A DNA stretch of 64,000 bases from Pseudomonas fluorescens (GCF_902497625.1 NZ_CABVGX010000002.1:1-64000), one strand, 5' to 3'. Shown: positions 25,203 through 34,942, counted from the stretch's first letter. The notes: generated from the letters alone by a model not told the origin. Numbers and translations: made by a program.

Positions 25203-25754
25203 ATGAGTAATTCCCTTTACGATATTTCGCTGAAGCAGATCGATGGCAGCTCCACCCGTCTTGGCGACTATCGCGGCAAAGTCCTGTTGGTGGTCAACGT
25301 CGCTTCAAAATGCGGCCTGACCCCGCAGTACGAAGGCCTGGAAAAACTCTACCAGAGCAAAAAATCCCTGGGGTTGGAGGTGCTCGGTTTCCCGGCCAAC
25401 AATTTCAAGGAGCAGGAGCCCGGTACTGACGCGCAGATCGCTGATTTCTGCTCCGCCAACTACGACGTTCACTTTCCGTTGTTCACGAAAATCTCGGTAA
25501 CCGGCGCGGACAAGCATCCGCTGTACACCGAGTTGACTGCGGCGCAACCCGAGTCTACCGGTGAAGGCCCGTTCCGCGAACGGCTCAAGGGTTATGGCGT
25601 CGAGTCGCAAGACACCACGGAAGTGCTGTGGAACTTCGAAAAATTCCTGATTGATCGTCAGGGCAACGTTGTCGCTCGTTTCGCGCCGGACGTTGCCGCT
25701 GATGATCCTCGTCTGCTTGAAGCAATCGACGCCCAATTAGCCCAAGGGGTCTGA
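25203..25754 (+). CDS. Glutathione/thioredoxin peroxidase (GPx family)
   Basis: 183 residues. The peroxidatic Cys is in [11 protein letters not shown] (about residue 38) and the tetrad Trp in [10 protein letters not shown]. The strand usually reading FPCNQF is FPANNF here, so the tetrad Gln appears replaced by Asn and the first Cys by Ala. A further Cys in ADFCSANYD may act in resolution. It reduces H2O2 or lipid hydroperoxides, usually with thioredoxin in bacteria. Four bases separate its stop from panC. Its place in a cluster with a Rieske oxygenase, a P450 and three acyl-CoA dehydrogenases may relate to peroxide formed by uncoupling. Confidence 0.93.
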   Translation: MSNSLYDISLKQIDGSSTRLGDYRGKVLLVVNVASKCGLTPQYEGLEKLYQSKKSLGLEVLGFPANNFKEQEPGTDAQIADFCSANYDVHFPLFTKISVTGADKHPLYTELTAAQPESTGEGPFRERLKGYGVESQDTTEVLWNFEKFLIDRQGNVVARFAPDVAADDPRLLEAIDAQLAQGV

Positions 25755-25758
25755 AGCA

Positions 25759-26610
25759 GTGCAGACAGTCGAAACGATCAGCGCGCTTCGTGCGCTGGTC
25801 GCCCGTGCACGGGGTGAGCAAAAGAAAGTCGCCCTGGTGCCGACCATGGGCAACTTGCATGACGGCCATATCGCGCTGATTCACTGCGCAAGACAGCGGG
25901 CTGATGTTGTGGTGGCGAGTATCTTCGTCAATCCGCTGCAGTTCGGCGCCAACGAAGATCTGGCCAATTACCCGCGCACACCCGATGCCGACCGCGAGAA
26001 ACTGGTCAACGCCGGCTGTGATGTGCTGTTCGCTCCTGCGGTGGAACAGATCTATCCGGATGGAATGCGCAACCAGGCCATCGTCAGTGTGCCGCGGGTC
26101 TCAGAAGGACTCTGCGGCGCAGCACGTCCTGGTCACTTCGATGGCATGGCGACGGTCGTCGCCAAGTTGCTGAACATTGTGCAGCCTGACGTCGCGGTTT
26201 TCGGCGAGAAGGATTATCAGCAACTGGCCGTGATTCGCTCGATGGTCAGGGATCTCAACATGCTCACCGATATTGTCGGTGCGCCGACCATCCGGGCGGC
26301 GGATGGCCTGGCGTTGTCGTCGCGCAACGGCTACCTCAGTGAACAGCAACGCAGAATCGCCCCCGTCCTTTACGCGAGTTTGAAGCAAATGGCGGCGTCA
26401 ATTCGCGAACTGCATCAGGTGGACGAGTCGCTGCTTCAGGCATGTCGGCTAAGCATGATCGATGCCGGCGTGGATCTGGACTACTTCGAAATCCGCAATG
26501 CGCAGGATTTGAGCCCGGCGAAGGAGGGGGCTGCACAGCTGGTACTTCTGGTGGCGGCGCGCATTGGTACCACCCGCCTTATCGATAATCTGACCGTGGA
26601 CTTACGGTGA
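25759..26610 (+). CDS. panC: Pantothenate synthetase (pantoate-beta-alanine ligase)
   Basis: 283 residues, full PanC length, with GTG start at 25759. [14 protein letters not shown] (HxGH nucleotide motif near residue 34) is present, as are [17 protein letters not shown] and [21 protein letters not shown], the KMSKS-like loop, follows. It makes pantothenate from pantoate and beta-alanine with ATP, a precursor of CoA. No panB or panD is adjacent, and the gene is four bases after the peroxidase gene. It is therefore either a relocated or second panC. It may raise CoA supply during growth on CoA-activated substrates. Confidence 0.95.
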   Translation: MQTVETISALRALVARARGEQKKVALVPTMGNLHDGHIALIHCARQRADVVVASIFVNPLQFGANEDLANYPRTPDADREKLVNAGCDVLFAPAVEQIYPDGMRNQAIVSVPRVSEGLCGAARPGHFDGMATVVAKLLNIVQPDVAVFGEKDYQQLAVIRSMVRDLNMLTDIVGAPTIRAADGLALSSRNGYLSEQQRRIAPVLYASLKQMAASIRELHQVDESLLQACRLSMIDAGVDLDYFEIRNAQDLSPAKEGAAQLVLLVAARIGTTRLIDNLTVDLR

Positions 26611-26689
26611 CTCATCAAACATGACAGCTGCCAGACCCGCCTGCCCAGGCCATCGTGACATCAGAAAGATCAGCAGAGGAATAACAATA

Positions 26690-27547
26690 ATGAGCCTTTA
26701 TCGAACTTTCGCGGTGCTAGGCCTGTGCCTTGTCGCCTTCGTCGCCGCCGCTCAACCGGCGCCCCCGGATGCTTACGACGCGGACACCCGGCGTGCCAAT
26801 GCCTTGCTGGCAAAAGCCGTCGCAGCCTATAAAGCAAAGGGCGACAGCGCCTTGGCAGAGTTCAGCCGGCAGGGTGCTTATGTCGATGGCGAGTTGTACA
26901 TCTACGTGGTCGATACCTCAGGTGTCATGCTCGCCAGCGGCGGGCCTTCAGTTTCACTGGTCGGTAAACCGGTGGTCAGCGTGCTCGACGACGACCTCAA
27001 GGCCGCCTTCCAGCAAGCCATCTCGCGGCCCGACGACGGTGTTGTGCACAGCGCCGAATATCGCTGGTGGAACTGGCAACACGGCAAGGTCGAACGCAAA
27101 CGCGTATTCTACCAACGTATCAAGGACCGTGTGATCTCTGTGGGTTACTACATGCCACGGTCCAGCCCCGAACAGGCACAGGCATTGCTGCAGCAGATTT
27201 CCGGGCAAGTTGCCAGCGATGCAAAAGCCACCTTGGTACTCATCAACAAGCACGACAAGACGCTGACTCAGGACGATCTGTACGCCTTTGTGGTGGACCA
27301 CAAAACCCAGCGGTTTGTCGCTCACGGGTTTACGCCGCGTTTAATCGGCACCGACTTCAAGTCTTTGCGTTCAACCGACGGCAAGCCGATTGGCGAAGAA
27401 ATACTCAAGCTGATGAACGCTCATGAAACCGGGGAGATCACCTACCAATGGCGCAACCCTATGACGGGGCAGAATGAGTACAAACGAACGTTCGTGCAGC
27501 GAGTGAACGGCTACATCGTTGCAGTGGGCAGTTATGCAATCAAGTGA
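26690..27547 (+). CDS. Secreted protein with two Cache-type sensor domains
   Basis: 285 residues. A Sec signal peptide covers about residues 1-22 (cleavage near VAAAQP). Two Cache-like units follow: about 30-150 (GELYIYVVDTSGVMLASGG, with VISVGYYMP) and 160-285 (LYAFVVDHKTQRFVAHG, with YIVAVGSYAIK). There is no membrane anchor after the signal, nor any kinase, GGDEF or chemotaxis output domain, so it is a free periplasmic ligand-binding protein. ATG 26690 follows an AGAGGA site. It sits between panC and an MFS gene; a role in sensing or presenting a small carboxylate is possible but unproved. Confidence 0.85.
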   Translation: MSLYRTFAVLGLCLVAFVAAAQPAPPDAYDADTRRANALLAKAVAAYKAKGDSALAEFSRQGAYVDGELYIYVVDTSGVMLASGGPSVSLVGKPVVSVLDDDLKAAFQQAISRPDDGVVHSAEYRWWNWQHGKVERKRVFYQRIKDRVISVGYYMPRSSPEQAQALLQQISGQVASDAKATLVLINKHDKTLTQDDLYAFVVDHKTQRFVAHGFTPRLIGTDFKSLRSTDGKPIGEEILKLMNAHETGEITYQWRNPMTGQNEYKRTFVQRVNGYIVAVGSYAIK

Positions 27548-27550
27548 CCG

Positions 27551-28762
27551 ATGATGAGCGAAGCCAGTGCGCTAAGCCGTGACAGCGATAAGGCAATCCC
27601 CAGTAGCGGGCTGATCCTGTCCATCATCGTCTTCAACTTCATATCCTACGTCTGCAGTGGCCTGCCGCTTGCGGTGTTACCGGGATTCGTCCTCAATGAC
27701 CTGGGGCTGACCTCGGTCTTTGCGGGTATCGTGATCAGTTCACAGTACCTGGCAACACTTCTGGCGCGCCCGCTGGCCGGTGGCGTGGCGGACCGGCTGG
27801 GGGCCAAATACGCGGTGGTGTGCGGGCTCAGCGGATTGATGTTGAGCGGCGCGCTGACGGCGCTCGCACTCTTTCTGCCTGGTCAGCCCTGGTGGTTGAT
27901 CCTGACCCTGTTGATGCTGGGGAGACTGGTGTTGGGAGCCTCCACGGCGATGATCTCCACACCTTGTTGCACGTGGGCGATCGGGTTATGTGGTGCGCCT
28001 CGGGCAGCCCAGGTCATGTCGTGGAACGGCATCGCGGCCTATGGCGGGACCGCCGTCGGCGCGCCGTTGGGTGTGCTGCTTGGCTATTCGCTGGGGATTG
28101 TGAGTGTAGGGCTGTGCACCGTATTGCTGGGCTTTACGTTTCTGCTTTTGGCACTAGGCAAACGCCCCGCACCCTTGATTGCAGGTACGCGCATGGCGTT
28201 CCATCGAGTGCTGTTCACAGTCATGCCCAATGGCCTGGTGCTGATCTGCAGTTCAGTCGGATTTGGCGGATTGACCGCGTTTGTAGCGCTGTACTTTGAC
28301 AGCTTGGGGTGGGACTACGCCGCCTGGTGCCTGAGTGGTTTTGGGGTTGGTTTTATCCTCGCTCGCTTGTCATCACCGGGGATATTGCAACGATTCAGGG
28401 GCTACAAAGTGGTGGCTGGCTGCCTGCTTGTCCAAACGTTGGGCATGCTGTTGATCTGGCTCGCACCGTCTCCCGCCTTGGCGATTGCCGGCGGTGTGCT
28501 GACTGGGGCAGGGGTGTCATGGGTCTACCCGGGTCTCGGAGTGGAGACATTGGCACGCACGCCACCGGCAAACCGCAATTCGGCGCTCAGTGGCCTGTCG
28601 TTGTTCTTTGATGTTGCAGTAGGGGTAGCGGGCCCGGTCATGGGGCTTATCGCTTCAGGTTTTGGCTACGCCGCCCTATTTTTCTGTGCCGCAGTGATGT
28701 CGGCAGGCGGTTTTGTTCTGGTGATCGGGTTATGTTGGCGGAGTGAACCCATACATCATTGA
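27551..28762 (+). CDS. MFS transporter (YhhS/YfcJ-like)
   Basis: 403 residues with about 12 membrane spans. The MFS loop signature LAGGVADRLGAKYA is near residue 77, and the second half opens with FHRVLFTVMPNGLVLICSSVG. No large soluble domain, unlike the transporter at 717. Begins three bases after the Cache gene stop and is probably co-transcribed with it. Family members are efflux or uptake permeases of uncertain substrate. It ends the intact part of the catabolic region; a decayed LysR gene starts 22 bp later. Confidence 0.9.
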   Translation: MMSEASALSRDSDKAIPSSGLILSIIVFNFISYVCSGLPLAVLPGFVLNDLGLTSVFAGIVISSQYLATLLARPLAGGVADRLGAKYAVVCGLSGLMLSGALTALALFLPGQPWWLILTLLMLGRLVLGASTAMISTPCCTWAIGLCGAPRAAQVMSWNGIAAYGGTAVGAPLGVLLGYSLGIVSVGLCTVLLGFTFLLLALGKRPAPLIAGTRMAFHRVLFTVMPNGLVLICSSVGFGGLTAFVALYFDSLGWDYAAWCLSGFGVGFILARLSSPGILQRFRGYKVVAGCLLVQTLGMLLIWLAPSPALAIAGGVLTGAGVSWVYPGLGVETLARTPPANRNSALSGLSLFFDVAVGVAGPVMGLIASGFGYAALFFCAAVMSAGGFVLVIGLCWRSEPIHH

Positions 28763-28784
28763 CTCAACACAGGAGTGTTCCGGG

Positions 28785-28907
28785 ATGGACACAAAGGCTC
28801 TGAGGATCTTCATCAACTTGTCGGAGCTAGGCAGCCTGACCCGTGCGTCTCCGGCGCTCTAAATCACCAACTCGACGATCAGCCGCCAGCTGGCGCCGTT
28901 GCAATCA
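28785..28907 (+). pseudogene. LysR-type regulator, N-terminal remnant
   Basis: Translation from ATG 28785, with AGGAG upstream, gives the start of a LysR helix-turn-helix (MDTKALRIFINLSELGSLTR). An in-frame TAA lies at 28860. Reading through, TNSTISRQLAPLQ continues the LysR recognition helix before homology stops near 28907, where a YciE-like remnant begins in another frame. At most 41 of about 300 residues remain. Clear wreckage of a regulator probably once linked to the upstream genes. Confidence 0.75.
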
Positions 28908-29250
28908 AATCGAGCGCATTGATCAGCTGGTTGAGCTGACCGGAATAAAATTGAAGCGTATGAAATGCGTAGCAATGGAGGGGTTGATCGAAGAGTCTAA
29001 AGAGCTCCTGGAAGAGATCGAAAAGGGGGCCGTCCTCGATGCCGGGTTGATTGGTGCAGCTCAAAAGGTGGAGCACTACGAGATTGCTGCTTATGGCACC
29101 CTGATAGCGATGGCAAAACATCTCAAACTTGATGATGCTGCAGTTCTGTTGGCGGCAACGCTTGCTGAAGAAAAAGCCGCTGACTAGAAGCTGAGCAAGA
29201 TTGCGGAGCAAGGTGGTAATCAAGCCGCAACTCTGGAAAAGAAATGCTAG
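28906..29250 (+). pseudogene. YciE/YciF-type ferritin-like (DUF892) protein, truncated remnant
   Basis: The frame reads QIERIDQLVELTG, then CVAMEGLIEESKELLEEI, AAQKVEHYEIAAYGTL and LAATLAEEKAAD. These match the C-terminal two thirds of DUF892 stress proteins. The N-terminal part is missing at the junction with the LysR stump, and an amber TAG at 29185 interrupts the end; KLSKIAEQGGNQAA continues in frame to TAG 29248. No convincing start or ribosome site, so probably not functional. Confidence 0.75.
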
Positions 29251-29592
29251 TAGGTTGATGTAGAAGTCATCTACTCGGTGGCGGTCCGCACACCGTCACC
29301 GTGTTTTTGCATGACTTCATATCCATTACCTTCCAGGACTACCCGACTTGCCGAGGAGTTTGACCACTCTGTCAAGCGAAACTGATCTCACTGCGCGAGA
29401 TGCGAAAATGCTCGGCTCCGCGCGGACTTTGATTTCATTTAAACGGAGCTGCGTGTCCATGTCGCCGCGGCTTTGTTCGTATAGTCGTAGCGCCGCCTCA
29501 TCGGGTTCCCCGCTTCAGAAAGCAGTGCACTGATCCTGGCGTGTTCGCCGTCTTCTTCAGTGGATAAGTTGCTTGCGACGTCGCTGGCCAAT
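29251..29592 (-). pseudogene. Decayed small gene on the minus strand, unrecognised
   Basis: Minus-strand translation gives protein-like segments in different frames: NLSTEEDGEHARISALLSEA near 29530, then DEAALRLYEQSRGDMDTQLR near 29460. After another shift, VVLEGNGYEVMQKHGDG appears near 29310. No single frame spans them, so at least two frameshifts are needed. It lies directly downstream of the small minus-strand gene at 29593..29841 and may once have been its operon partner. Family not recognised. Confidence 0.4.
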
Positions 29593-29841
29593 CTATGCCT
29601 CCGTCCATACCAACGCAGCTGTCACGCGCCATTTAACGTCTGTCACACCGAACCTCTCGGCTTGAGGTTTTGACACGACCTTCGATGGAGGTTTACCAGG
29701 CTTAGGAATTGAGGCTATACCGGCATCGCAACTTGCCCAATGCCAAGCATCAACATTACGCATTGATTTTGGGCGGATGACGAATGACTTTGGGTGCCCG
29801 TGAAGTTTGTATTCGATGACAAAAATATCTGTCTGGCTCAT
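29593..29841 (-). CDS. Small conserved Pseudomonas protein (DUF6555-like)
   Basis: 82 residues with a strong AGGAGG ribosome site before ATG 29841. The sequence FVIEYKLHGHPKSFVIR, then DAWHWASCDAGIASIPK and AERFGVTDVKWR, matches a small single-domain family I associate with Pseudomonas (DUF6555). No signal peptide or membrane span, function unknown. It is divergent from the DUF1652 gene and followed by a decayed ORF on the same strand. The family label is from memory and moderately sure. Confidence 0.7.
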   Translation of the reverse strand: MSQTDIFVIEYKLHGHPKSFVIRPKSMRNVDAWHWASCDAGIASIPKPGKPPSKVVSKPQAERFGVTDVKWRVTAALVWTEA

Positions 29842-30168
29842 GAGTTCCTCCTTAGGCTCATAAGCAACTGAGTGGTTACAGCCGAAAAAATTCCAACGTT
29901 TTTTCAGCGTGGATTTTGAATAAATCTTCGGCTTGGCTATCTGCGCTCAGCATCGCTTCGTTTTCTGGTACGCACCCTGAAAAACTGCGTTTTAGAGCGG
30001 TTAGACCGATAAGTAGATTTTTGAAAACGCTCTACAGTGCACTCAGAGAGCTGCAACGTTTCAGCGCAAGTAATTGTGAAATGCTTTGTTGGATAATGCT
30101 CAAAAGAAGACTTGACCATATCCGCTTTTAGACAACAATTGATGAACCCAGCCCCTAGGACGAACGTG
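29842..30168. other. Intergenic region without a supportable gene
   Basis: The 327 bp between the divergent small genes contain open frames on both strands, but none has a ribosome site or recognisable protein pattern. Base composition is more AT-rich than region 1. Promoters for the two flanking genes are expected here but I cannot place them. Confidence 0.4.
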
Positions 30169-30435
30169 ATGATCTCCGCTCTCGAGCTCCGACATATTAT
30201 TGAGTGCAGTTTCCTGCCTCTGTCCTGCATATGCTCGCTGAACGTGGATGGTTCGCTGCTGATTAAGGTCACCGACCCTTCATCCGGCAGTGTTGAGCTG
30301 TTGGTGACGGGGGTGTCAACGACGCCGCTTAATTCGAGCCGTGCGATTGCCAATCTGATAGGCGAGCTTCGCACTGAGATGACCGCACGCAAAATTAGCT
30401 TCGAATCAAGCGATCGCAGTGCTCAGGGGCGTTGA
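30169..30435 (+). CDS. DUF1652 family protein
   Basis: 88 residues from ATG 30169, preceded by AGGA. The pattern ISALELRHIIECSFLPLSC, followed by SLLIKVTDPSSG, LLVTGVS and SRAIANLIGELRTEM, is that of DUF1652, a small Pseudomonas-restricted family of unknown function. A longer frame from 30112 adds residues without family support and is rejected. Multiple DUF1652 paralogues occur in Pseudomonas genomes, often beside regulators or stress genes. Confidence 0.82.
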   Translation: MISALELRHIIECSFLPLSCICSLNVDGSLLIKVTDPSSGSVELLVTGVSTTPLNSSRAIANLIGELRTEMTARKISFESSDRSAQGR

Positions 30436-30530
30436 GCGGATAGTTGCGGGAGAATTAGCAACCAAGCCATCTTTGATATCAAACTGATATCAGCTCATAC
30501 TGTGGCTTCATTTTCCATGGAGCCGGACTC

Positions 30531-30794
30531 GTGTCCCCCGATAGAACTCAACAGCTTGAGCAGGCACTTTTGGCAGTCATTGCCTCAGCCACAAAGATGG
30601 GTGTTAGCTGTGACGCATTATGCGCAGAAGCGGTAGGTGGCCTGATGACAGATCGTTACTGGCGCTGGTCACTCACTGAGCACAAAGATGGCGCCGCTGA
30701 CGAGATAGAGGGGGCCTTGACCAAGCTGTTGATGGGAGGAGTAAGCCGCTCGCGCCCGGATTCCCTCTTCGATACCGTTAGTCAGGCTTTATGA
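30531..30794 (+). CDS. Hypothetical small soluble protein
   Basis: 87 residues with a GTG start and GGAG about eight bases upstream. Mostly helical in appearance, with two Cys (SCDALCAEA), RYWRWSLTEHKDGAADEIEGAL (quoted here in part as RYWRW) and no membrane span. No family recognised. The last 13 bp overlap the 3' end of the convergent receiver-domain gene. Could be a genuine Pseudomonas orphan; the GTG start lowers confidence. Confidence 0.5.
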   Translation: MSPDRTQQLEQALLAVIASATKMGVSCDALCAEAVGGLMTDRYWRWSLTEHKDGAADEIEGALTKLLMGGVSRSRPDSLFDTVSQAL

Positions 30795-31168
30795 ACCGTA
30801 CAGCCAGGCTGCAGCAGAGACGCCATGGCATTAACCAAATCATCCAGTGACCATGGCTTGTGCAGGTAGATACTAGAGGCAGGGATAGTCTCAGGGTCTA
30901 TCAAATATCCTGAGGTAAGGATTGCCGAAGTTGAAGGCCATCGACTCCCAACCATTTCGATAAATTCGATCCCTTGGATCTGGCCGGGGAGGCCATAGTC
31001 TACGATCACGAGACGACACTGCTCATGAGTTTGAAGCAGATAGGTTAAAGCGTCATCGGCAGTGCCGAACGAGATAGCCGTTCCTCCGACGTCCGATACG
31101 ATTTCCTCCATCAGCGCTCGCAATGTCGGATCGTCTTCGATGACGATTACAAATCCCTCGATTGGCAA
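30782..31168 (-). CDS. Single-domain response regulator (CheY-like receiver)
   Basis: About 128 residues comprising only a receiver domain. The acidic pair is in VIVIEDDPTLR, the phospho-acceptor Asp in LVIVDYGLPG, a Thr/Ser switch in AILTSGY and the conserved Lys in LHKPWSLDDL. The TTG start at 31168 has GGAAGG five bases upstream; a TTG at 31192 would add eight residues. No output domain and no adjacent histidine kinase. Similar stand-alone receivers serve as phosphorelay intermediates or act on partner proteins. Confidence 0.82.
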   Translation of the reverse strand: MPIEGFVIVIEDDPTLRALMEEIVSDVGGTAISFGTADDALTYLLQTHEQCRLVIVDYGLPGQIQGIEFIEMVGSRWPSTSAILTSGYLIDPETIPASSIYLHKPWSLDDLVNAMASLLQPGCTVHKA

Positions 31169-31578
31169 AAAACCTTCCCACGTGACAATCAATCAAAATT
31201 CCTTAGCCGGGCGGGGCAAACCCGCGTCTGATGAGTCAGTACCTGAGTGTATTCGCGTTTGAGTATTCTGTGGTGTTCGAGGCACTCCGTTTGATGACTC
31301 AATCACAGACGTGCGATTTGAAAAAACGTAGGGGCTACACCGATATCGGCCGCGGCTTCGCATATTTTTAAACCTAATTGAATGGAACCAGGTCGACTAC
31401 TGGAGCCAATAACCTTGATAGCCAGAGCTTGATCACCAGCGCTCGCAAGGATCACAAAATGTCGCGGAGAATTGGCGATCTGACCAATCTGAGTGGCTCA
31501 CTAGGATTGCCTGCTCTGGATCCACATATTAGTGCCGGCGGCTCTCTTTGACTTAAAGCACGTGCTGGAGATTTGAAT
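31169..31578. other. Region with a possible startless minus-strand ORF
   Basis: Minus-strand translation between about 31496 and the TGA at 31303 reads smoothly (RHFVILASAGDQALAIKVIG, then GLKICEAAADIGVAP and FFQIARL). No ATG start exists, and stops lie just upstream; only an internal GTG is available. It may be the tail of a decayed gene. The remainder holds nothing I can support apart from the likely promoters of the flanking genes. Confidence 0.3.
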
Positions 31579-31845
31579 TTGGAGTACGTCGATTGGGTGC
31601 AATGGCCAGCAATGGTGATAACTGTAGCCTCTGCATGGTTTATCGGTTCGCAACGAGCGCACCGGCGGATGATCGCTTTTTGGGGGTTCATCCTTAGCAA
31701 TGCGCTTTGGGTTATCTGGGGGCTTCACGCCGACGCCTACGCGCTTATCCTCCTTGAATGCATACTATTGGGGATGAATGCCCGAGGCTTTAAGAAGAAT
31801 TTCAATGCATCTAAATCATCTAGCCGCGATCCTTTGCGCAGATGA
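31579..31845 (+). CDS. Small inner-membrane protein, hypothetical
   Basis: 88 residues. A TTG start at 31579 has GGAG eight bases upstream. Probable membrane spans lie near residues 8-24 (WPAMVITVASAWFIG), 33-50 (MIAFWGFILSNALWVIWG) and 53-70 (AYALILLECILLGMNARG). A basic turn (SQRAHRR) follows the first span, and a charged Lys/Arg/Ser tail ends it. It resembles short YgjV-like or Pseudomonas hypothetical membrane proteins, but no function is known. Weak start codon, so likely low expression. Confidence 0.6.
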   Translation: MEYVDWVQWPAMVITVASAWFIGSQRAHRRMIAFWGFILSNALWVIWGLHADAYALILLECILLGMNARGFKKNFNASKSSSRDPLRR

Positions 31846-31876
31846 CTTTCAGCCCGCGTGATCTGAAGCGGCTCAG

Positions 31877-32755
31877 TTATTGTGAACTGAAGGATTGGGC
31901 TTCACGCAGGAACTGAATGATTTCTCTTGCGAGTTCGTCGGGTATTTCCTCCGCCATGTGATGCCCACCGTCGAGGCCATGACCATGCTGCTTTGTTGTC
32001 CATGGCTCCCAAACGGCTAGGATATCGCCGTATAGAAGTTCAAGGTCATCACGTAGCGACCATAAAATCATTGTAGGGCACTTAATCCGGCGGCGGTCGC
32101 GGCGGTCGGCCTCATCGTGAGCACGATCTATTCCAAGCCCCGCTCGATAATCTTCTACCATGCCGTGAACGGTCGCTGGGTCATGGATAGCTGCTTGATA
32201 GTCTCTAAAGGCCTCCACACCCATTGCTTCGGCGGTACCCCCGTACCACCGATCAGGGTCAGCCAAGATTGCCTGTTCTGGCTTTTCTAGTTGCCCGAAG
32301 AAGAACCAATGCCACCATTTCGTCGCGAATTGGGCGTTACAGCGTTCAAGAGCCTCAAGGATCGGTACGCCGTCCAATATGCCGAGATGTGTAATGGCTT
32401 CGGGGTGATCCATGGCGGTGCGAAAGGCGGTGTAACAACCTCGATCATGGCCTATCACGGCGAATCGTTCATGACCCAAATGGCGCATTAAGGCGATGCA
32501 GTCACGGGCCTTGGCGCGCTTTGAGGAGCCCGCATGATCAAATGTATCCTCAGGCTTCGATGACTGCCCAAACCCTCTAAGGTCTGGGCAGACTACATAG
32601 TGATTTTTTGCCAAGAGTGGGGCAACGCGATGCCAGGTCGCATGAGTCCTGGGATGCCCATGGAGCAATAAAACGGGAGAACCGCTGCCACCGTGTCTGA
32701 CTCTTAGGGTCGCTTCTGGAAGTCTTACGGTATCAAGAGAAAAGTCGTCGAACAT
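31877..32755 (-). CDS. Alpha/beta hydrolase, haloacetate-dehalogenase-like
   Basis: 292 residues. The oxyanion motif LLLHGHPRTHATWH is near residue 29, the nucleophile elbow GHDRGCY has Asp104, a second acidic residue is Asp128 and the His lies in LDGGHHMAEE. The HW pair in KWWHWFFFG (His149, Trp150) matches the halide pocket of fluoroacetate dehalogenases. The second carboxylate-binding Arg of that enzyme (GHDRGxR) is Tyr108 here, and only Arg105 is kept. An Asp nucleophile suggests dehalogenase or epoxide-hydrolase chemistry rather than esterase. Monocistronic in an accessory region beside an insertion sequence. Confidence 0.88.
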   Translation of the reverse strand: MFDDFSLDTVRLPEATLRVRHGGSGSPVLLLHGHPRTHATWHRVAPLLAKNHYVVCPDLRGFGQSSKPEDTFDHAGSSKRAKARDCIALMRHLGHERFAVIGHDRGCYTAFRTAMDHPEAITHLGILDGVPILEALERCNAQFATKWWHWFFFGQLEKPEQAILADPDRWYGGTAEAMGVEAFRDYQAAIHDPATVHGMVEDYRAGLGIDRAHDEADRRDRRRIKCPTMILWSLRDDLELLYGDILAVWEPWTTKQHGHGLDGGHHMAEEIPDELAREIIQFLREAQSFSSQ

Positions 32756-32812
32756 CCAATATCCTCAGCGGGTTCCACTGTTCTTAGATTCACAATGACC
32801 CTAGCAACTGGA

Positions 32813-32944
32813 TCATGTCCCCTGGGGCTTGGGACGTTTACTAAAAGGTTTTAGCGTAGCTGCACACCTGAACTTTTTATCGATCGCTTCCTGAGTGCGG
32901 ACGGCAAAGAAAGCGATTCCGCTGGCCACCGTCAGTCCGGACAC
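32813..32944 (-). CDS. Possible 43-residue protein
   Basis: A GTG start at 32944 has AGGAG about eight bases upstream. It encodes a short protein with a hydrophobic N-terminus (SGLTVASGIAFFAVRTQEA) and a basic tail (FSKRPKP). A TGA lies immediately upstream in frame, so the N-terminus cannot be longer. It is on the same strand as the hydrolase 58 bp downstream. No family recognised; it could be a chance ORF. Confidence 0.35.
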   Translation of the reverse strand: MSGLTVASGIAFFAVRTQEAIDKKFRCAATLKPFSKRPKPQGT

Positions 32945-33031
32945 TGCTCATTCTCCTTCTCCTTCGAGTTTTTCCGGAGCCCCCTAAGGTTTATGAGGAA
33001 AAGACAAACCTGCAAGACGATCAGTGCATAC

Positions 33032-34202
<1,171 letters not shown>

Positions 34203-34240
34203 CTGACACCTCGATCTGGCGAGCATTCTCGCCTAAATGG

Positions 34241-34266
34241 GTGTCCGGTTTCATTAGACCACTACA
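34241..34266 (-). repeat. IS3 element terminal inverted repeat (right)
   Basis: Begins GTGTCCGG and ends GACCACTACA on the plus strand, complementary to the left repeat at its outer ten and inner eight bases. Confidence 0.85.
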
Positions 34267-34532
34267 AATATTCCAATAATGAGTTGCATTGGGGGCAATC
34301 CTTGTGCCGAATAGAGCAATATTATTATGGAAAATCAGGAGATTATAACACTTACTACTATGCGCTAAATAAGACTGGGTCCGATCGAGAGTTAAAAGAT
34401 GAAAGCTGTCCTAACGCTGTTATGGTGTCCGGAGATATATGCTCGTTGATAAAAGATGAAGCTGGGGAACAGGAGTGCAATGAAACGCTACGCGGAATGG
34501 CATGCACGTCCGCTAGTGATTTTGAGGGGTAG
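34267..34532 (+). pseudogene. 3' remnant of a gene cut by the IS, unrecognised
   Basis: An open frame runs from the IS end to TAG 34530. It encodes about 88 residues (NNELHWGQSLCRIEQYYYG, then CPNAVMVSGDICSLIKDEAG and CNETLRGMACTS). The five regularly spaced Cys and low GC suggest a secreted protein C-terminus from a foreign source. The upstream part is absent: the sequence left of the IS does not continue the frame convincingly. Family unknown. Confidence 0.4.
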
Positions 34533-34942
34533 TCCATTCTGCTGATAAGTAGTCATAACAGGTGATCCTTTACATGGTACGGGGGCACGACACCACTGCT
34601 CAATTCTTCCTTCATCAATCCCCCCCCCTGCTAGCGAGGAAAGCAAGTGATCCAGGCCCTACAATTCCGGTATTCACTAGCATAAACTGCCGCTCCTTCA
34701 GCTTATGTGTAGCCAACGTGATGCATTGAGTAAAGCTTGCTTTGTTTAGAAAACTGCTATTCAGTATCCGGACGTGGCTGTCGGACCGGCTATACCCGTC
34801 CTCGCGCCAAGCCACGCTCCTCGTTTTTTAGTTCCCAATGAACGTAGGCAGCCGCCATACCAAGCCTGAAGGACCGCTATTTGCCAATCTGCCGGCCAAG
34901 GCCACGAAAAGCGTACTGGTTAAATCCAATGGAAATAGCTGG
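34533..34942. other. Region without a supportable gene
   Basis: 410 bp containing an eight-base C run (near 34620) and short frames on both strands, including a 66-residue minus-strand frame at 34615..34815. None has a ribosome site or recognisable pattern. It lies between two remnants and looks like degraded sequence. Confidence 0.4.

Noticed and set aside
34615..34815. Minus-strand 66-codon frame
   Set aside because: No ribosome site, no family, and placed in degraded sequence.
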